This document shows positions 59,485 to 64,000 of a stretch of 64,000 bases of DNA, piece by piece. Position 1 is the first letter of the stretch. Every line of letters starts with the position of its first letter. The DNA is taken from positions 1,251,001 through 1,315,000 of the forward strand of contig JAQFVV010012513.1 in assembly GCA_028023455.1 (NCBI GenBank). Direction: 5' to 3'. The notes under the pieces are model-generated. The model had not been told where the DNA came from and did not search any database. It was given only the letters and a program-made list of their open reading frames with translations. Origin of the DNA: Epiperipatus broadwayi (lineage: Eukaryota; Onychophora; Udeonychophora; Euonychophora; Peripatidae). The translations under genes and the position numbers were made by a program.

Positions 59485-62400
59485 ATTTACATATATATAA
59501 GTAACCACACACAAACTTAAAAAAAAATTATATAAAAAAAATTATGTTTTATGTCTTTCATTATTATTATTTTATTTGTGTTTAACTTTAATTTTTAAGC
59601 TTAGCATGTTGAACATAGATATGCCACCCAGATGATGAATTTAAATGATTTTCAAAATGTTTGATTCCAGGCCAAAGGTCCGCAGCCACACCAACGCTCG
59701 CTTCCAGATATATATCTACAACCCATGTGTAACAGTAGCTGGGTTCAAAACCTGTTACAAGAATGTGGAAAAGCACATACACATTACCCTCAATACAGGT
59801 ATACATTCAAGCTGTCGTTAAAAGGTTAAAAATATATATAAAATTGTACATGTATACATGCATGAATTAAATTTTGAACTCTTTTTTTTTATTCTTTTTT
59901 TTAGAAAATAAATGGGAAGATATTAATTAGCAATCATTGTTTATTTTAGAATGTTTTACTTTTAAAATACTACAAATTGGCAAAATTACAGTTGTGTGCA
60001 AATATTTTATATATTGTTTAGGATTGTTTAAAATATTGATTTAAGTTTCAATTATATTTCAAATTAATGAGGGTAGCGAAAAAGAAATATTGTATATGCC
60101 TTCAAGCAATTCTGTGTTGTATCACAATCGTTAATTACTGCAAAAAGAAAAATTCCAAGAAAAGCCAAAGAATGTTTTGCCAATAAGAAAAGATACCAGG
60201 AATGATGGCACCACCAAAACAATGGAAATGTAAAATAAAGAAGTAAAAAGTAATTTGAAAAAGGAAAACATATTCAAAGAAAAAGAACTAGATTGGAGAT
60301 GTGATAAAATTCCTTTTGCTGAGAAAGGAAAAGCAATTAGACAAAAATTAATTAATGAGAATTTGAGAAAAAGAAAAGACAGTTATTCAGTTAGATTGTG
60401 ACTGCTGAGTGAGAGAGACTCATAAAGATATACAAATAAAAATGTTTAAAATGACGGTGTAAGCACCACACGTAAAGGGCTTCACCACCTGCAGCCGATG
60501 TGAACTGACTCTATACTGCCTGCCCACAGAAGAACCTAGGAACCTTGTGAATACTCCATATTGCTTAACATAGGATGAAATAGAAGAGAATCATGCGTCC
60601 AAAATATGAATTAATTCGGTTTGAAAATTATATTATAGAAGATTTTAATTACGGCTCATCCATTACTTAGAGACATCTAAATATCGGACTTTACAGAAAG
60701 AAACTATATTGCACTCTCATAAGGCAAACTTCAAATGCTACAAGATCACAGAACTCAACTTGATACACTACGTAATTCATTACATTGTGATCCCACACCC
60801 CGGGGTTCGTAAGGTTACGTGAACTATATTTTTTTATATAACTCAGAATTGCTTATAGCTACCCTCATAATGACTCTATTAAAATATTTCATAGCATGAA
60901 ATTATTGCGTACAACTGTATACTAAATTTATTTTCTTATATATAAATTAATATTTGTTTGTTCTAAATTAAATATTTTATTGCTTCATTTATGGTTTGGA
61001 GAATTTATTATATATTTTAAATGGGAAGGATATGAATTGATTTTACATAGATTATGTTTAAATACAAATAATAAAATTTTATACATATTTACCTTTGCCT
61101 TAAATTTATTCATTAATTATCATTTACATTCTCCTATCACTTCACCTGCCAAATAAAATGCAAATGATTAAAATATGTCTGAGGTAAACAGATACGTTTA
61201 TGAGTGCATCGTAGGTTACATACAAACACATATTTTTTTTGTTATTATCTCTGTTCATCTGATAGGTTTTCCTCCCCACCCTGGGAGTGAGCTAGCTTGG
61301 GTCAGGCATCTCGTTAATCGGGAAATATAATTCTCACTGTAATAGTGAGTTTGGTGCTTGAGGTCATCGATAAATTGATGCTCATAAATACATTCTCCCG
61401 TAGATATTTTTTTTATATTTAGATCTTACTCAAGAGACAAGGGCTACCGGAAAACTTTTATTTCATTTATCTTAAAACCTATTTACCCAACACTTAAAAT
61501 TTGCATCAAGTAAATAATACTTGTATAAATAATTAGTATCAGAATTTTCTTTGGTAGGTAGTATTTAAATATTATCTACAGATGTTATGGTGACTAGACA
61601 GCCATAAAAATTCCATCTAGTTTACGATTTGGCTCACGTGTCCATTTCTTGAGATCTATATTATTTTGTTTAAGTCGTCAAATGTTGGATAAGACGGATA
61701 GAAGGGGTGGCCAGTTAAACATGCAATGTGAACATGTTAGCATCAAATCACGCTGACAGGATGTGCATCTGAAAAGCATGGTATTATTTGAGGAAACATG
61801 TCCTTCCTCCAGTACAGGAATGAATATCTGTCTGGTGAAGGTATCATGCATGTAATATAATAAAGAGAATAATGCTATGTATGGATGGGAGCGCGGTTTA
61901 TCTTACCGGCTTATCGTCCCAATCCATAGAACTGGAATGGGTCAATGGTGCAGGAAATACACCTGCATTCATTGCAACAATATGACTGCCTCTTTGGGGT
62001 CATGCATTCAGTTGGGCACGTTGCCCTAATGTGCAAACACACTTCACATTACATTGATGTAAATGTCCATATATCTCTCCACCAGCATTGACACAACTAT
62101 GAAACAAATAATCTGAAAACAAGACCTTTTTAAAACTAACATATATTTAAACAAGGCTAAATGGCTACCTATACTCAACTTACATTAATTTTAATAATTT
62201 AATAAAAAAAAAATCTTTATTTTAACGTTTTAAAATCATTTTACGATTACACATTATATTTAACTTATTTTTACTACAAATACTATTTGACCTATTTTTT
62301 CCTTCCTTTAAATTCAATAATGCAGAAATAAAGATACATGTTTTTATCTTTAAATTTAAGTTTGCAATCACAAACCCCTACCCTATTACAAACAGATCTT

Positions 62401-62618
62401 ATTAAGCATGAATAAAAAAGAAAACAATACATATTTTAAGAGATTACATTTAAAACTTTAGCTATAACTTTTTAACATTGCAAGATTTAAAAATATAAGA
62501 AATAAAGTTCAGGTTTGCTCCAGAAAGAAGTCTATAGTTCATTTTAAAGACAAATATACTTCGGTGATTTTAAGTTTAAGAGAGTTTATATTTAATTTTA
62601 TCATTTAGAAATTTATAC
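59485..62618. other. Presumed intron or flank of the candidate exon
   Basis: No repeat family recognised. 60470-60830 and 61700-62100 are GC-richer, but no exon with both splice sites could be argued. Confidence 0.4.
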
Positions 62619-62785
62619 CTTCCTTTGTCCATGCTTATTCCTTCACGATGAAGATCTAATTTACGCAAGGGCCCTTTTCTTGCAGATGATGATGATTTAT
62701 GAAGCTTGACAAAGATTTCTGCATACGAAACCAATGGTTCCATCCTGGGATCCATGAAGATGAAAGCTACCTTCGGCTGGCTGAA
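62619..62785 (-). CDS. Candidate internal coding exon of an unrecognised gene
   Basis: Seen: an open stretch of about 55 codons bounded by splice-like signals on the minus strand. A pyrimidine-rich run ending TTCTTTCAG gives an acceptor before 62785, with a second AG five bases further on that would start the exon at 62780. A donor AG|GTATAA follows 62619. The peptide begins FSQPKVAFIFMDPRMEPLVS, continues through a serine run, and ends in a basic segment RKGPLRKLDLHREGISMDKG. Its base composition is clearly richer in G+C than the surroundings, and codon use is mixed, unlike the low-complexity open frames elsewhere in the window. The exon ends in phase 2; with the inner acceptor it would be 162 bases and symmetrical (phase 2-2). 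I do not recognise the protein family and see no catalytic motif, signal peptide or membrane segment. No other exon of the same gene was found, so flanking introns would be long. A decayed repeat with chance splice signals is the alternative. Confidence 0.6.
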
Positions 62786-62789
62786 CTGA

Positions 62790-63774
62790 AAGAAGCACAA
62801 TGAAGCTGATTACATTCTTGGTGACGGAGTTTTTTTTTAATGTTCTTACTTTTAGCAAAGAAGAATAAGTTCAAAATTTTAATTTTTCTAATCTCGAACT
62901 AACTATTTCTTTTGGATTTTTCACTTTATAGTCCTGAGGCATCTTATCTCTGGAATGCAAGGATTCATCTCACATATTTCATATCTATATTTCATTGGTT
63001 CATTGAGATTGTTGCCAAGTAAATTTTGGGTTTGTGGCTAAGTAGATTTTGGGTTTTTCACTGAGGTCTGTGTCTATATCTTTGGGTGGGAAAAGCAAGT
63101 CTTTTGTTTCTATTCCTTGACTCATCTTTTTCGTAATCATCTTTTCAATGGTCATTTTGCCCTAAGAATCTGTTTGTAATTTTTATTTTTAAGATTAAAA
63201 ACTCTCGTTATTATTAAAATTAAAAGGTTTTTCTTATATTTTATTTAAACTATAGAAACTTTGCTTTGATTTTACAATTTTTTTAAAGCTTATCTTATTT
63301 TAATATTTAAATCAAACATATTAATAAATTAATAATTCGTTATTAGTGCATTTTAAACGTTTGTGCTTTTAATTCAGTATTAGATATTTACAAAAACATT
63401 AAGTAATAGAATTTAAATGTAACACACACACACACATATATATATCCCATTACATATCACCAAACTTATTTAAAAAAAATCATAAAAAAAGATTTTAGTT
63501 AGAGTTAATACTAATTGGCAATAATAATGCGTTAAAGTTCTTTTTTTTGTGGGAGTATTTTTAAATTACTAAATCACTCCTTTTCTTTTTTTAAAATATT
63601 AAAGTTATTTGATGATCATATTTATACCTGACAGTCACATCTTATCCTAACTTATTCCTACTATACCTATTCTGATGTTCAGGTTGCTATTCACACTATT
63701 TCCTAAACTATTTTATTTGTATGAGTGTATTTGTGGATAATGAATATCATGACACATGCTGGTCTGCCATTTAT
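62790..63774. other. Presumed intron upstream of the candidate exon
   Basis: AT-rich, with a short (CA)n(TA)n run at about 63420-63444; nothing else is recognised. Confidence 0.45.
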
Positions 63775-64000
63775 AACAGTTGGAAATGAAGTGAAATATA
63801 CAGTCTTACCGTATCAGCCATACAGGGCACTACTAGGCCATTTGAACCTATAAAATTTATAAAATAGACAGATACGCGCTATTAAGATCACGACCGCCAG
63901 CCCTAGTCACTAGCTCCAGGAGTAGCAGAGGTTTAAAACATTTATTAAATATATTTCTTTTAATAAAGAATAATAAAAACAATGACGAAATTAGATCACT
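63775..64000 (-). repeat. Repeat C copy 2 (cut by the window edge)
   Basis: Same order of blocks as copy 1 with scattered substitutions. It runs off the right end of the window. The two copies lie about 4.5 kb apart, on either side of the candidate exon. Confidence 0.75.

Noticed and set aside
59588-59806. 72-codon minus-strand frame (FEPSYCYTWVVDIYLEASVG)
   Set aside because: No splice sites or family recognised. Codon composition is plausible, but it lies next to a repeat C copy; not enough to call a gene.

Overview
This 64 kb window is AT-rich (about 70% A+T by eye) eukaryotic DNA. It consists almost entirely of transposable elements, their decayed remains and microsatellites. I see one credible protein-coding exon, on the minus strand near 62.6-62.8 kb. 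The LINE relics, Penelope-type fragment, mariner transposon, three SINE families (two clearly tRNA-derived), large foldback elements and very long (TATC)n, (TTA)n and (TA)n tracts fit an invertebrate animal with a repeat-rich genome. A mollusc, perhaps a cephalopod, is my guess, with low confidence. There are no bacterial-type genes, operons, rRNA or intact tRNA genes.

Layout. 0-5 kb holds a foldback fragment, a decayed LINE (LINE-B, 3.2-4.8 kb) and a SINE inserted in it with a clear target-site duplication. 5-12 kb holds further foldback elements, small tandem duplications and SINEs. 12.4-12.6 kb is a relic of a Penelope-like GIY-YIG domain. 13.2-16.4 kb is a nest: a second LINE-B copy is interrupted by an ~880-bp foldback, and a ~900-bp foldback is flanked on both sides by (TTA)n. 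16.4-27 kb is mostly unassignable AT-rich DNA with foldback pieces. 27.2-30.9 kb and 34.5-39.3 kb hold five copies of one non-LTR retrotransposon (LINE-A) that ends in an (ATCAC)n tail. Three of them start next to the same position in one foldback family (P). In the second cluster a fragment and two longer copies lie head to tail, joined through the tail repeat. 39.5-42.3 kb has a 324-bp near-perfect hairpin and a long TATC satellite with a decayed halo. 43.9-45.3 kb is a nearly complete mariner with terminal inverted repeats, a TA duplication and a DD41D catalytic spacing; it interrupts a foldback of the Q family. 45.5-54.6 kb holds several RTE-like LINE relics and a 300-bp tandem duplication. 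56.1-56.3 kb is a 73-bp-arm hairpin whose loop carries a hammerhead-like core. 59-64 kb has two copies of a ~230-bp repeat and the exon.

The transposons explain most of the structure: LINEs supplied targets and tails, SINEs inserted in LINEs, and foldbacks and mariner inserted in each other. No gene network can be described from this window; the exon implies that at least the right end is intronic.
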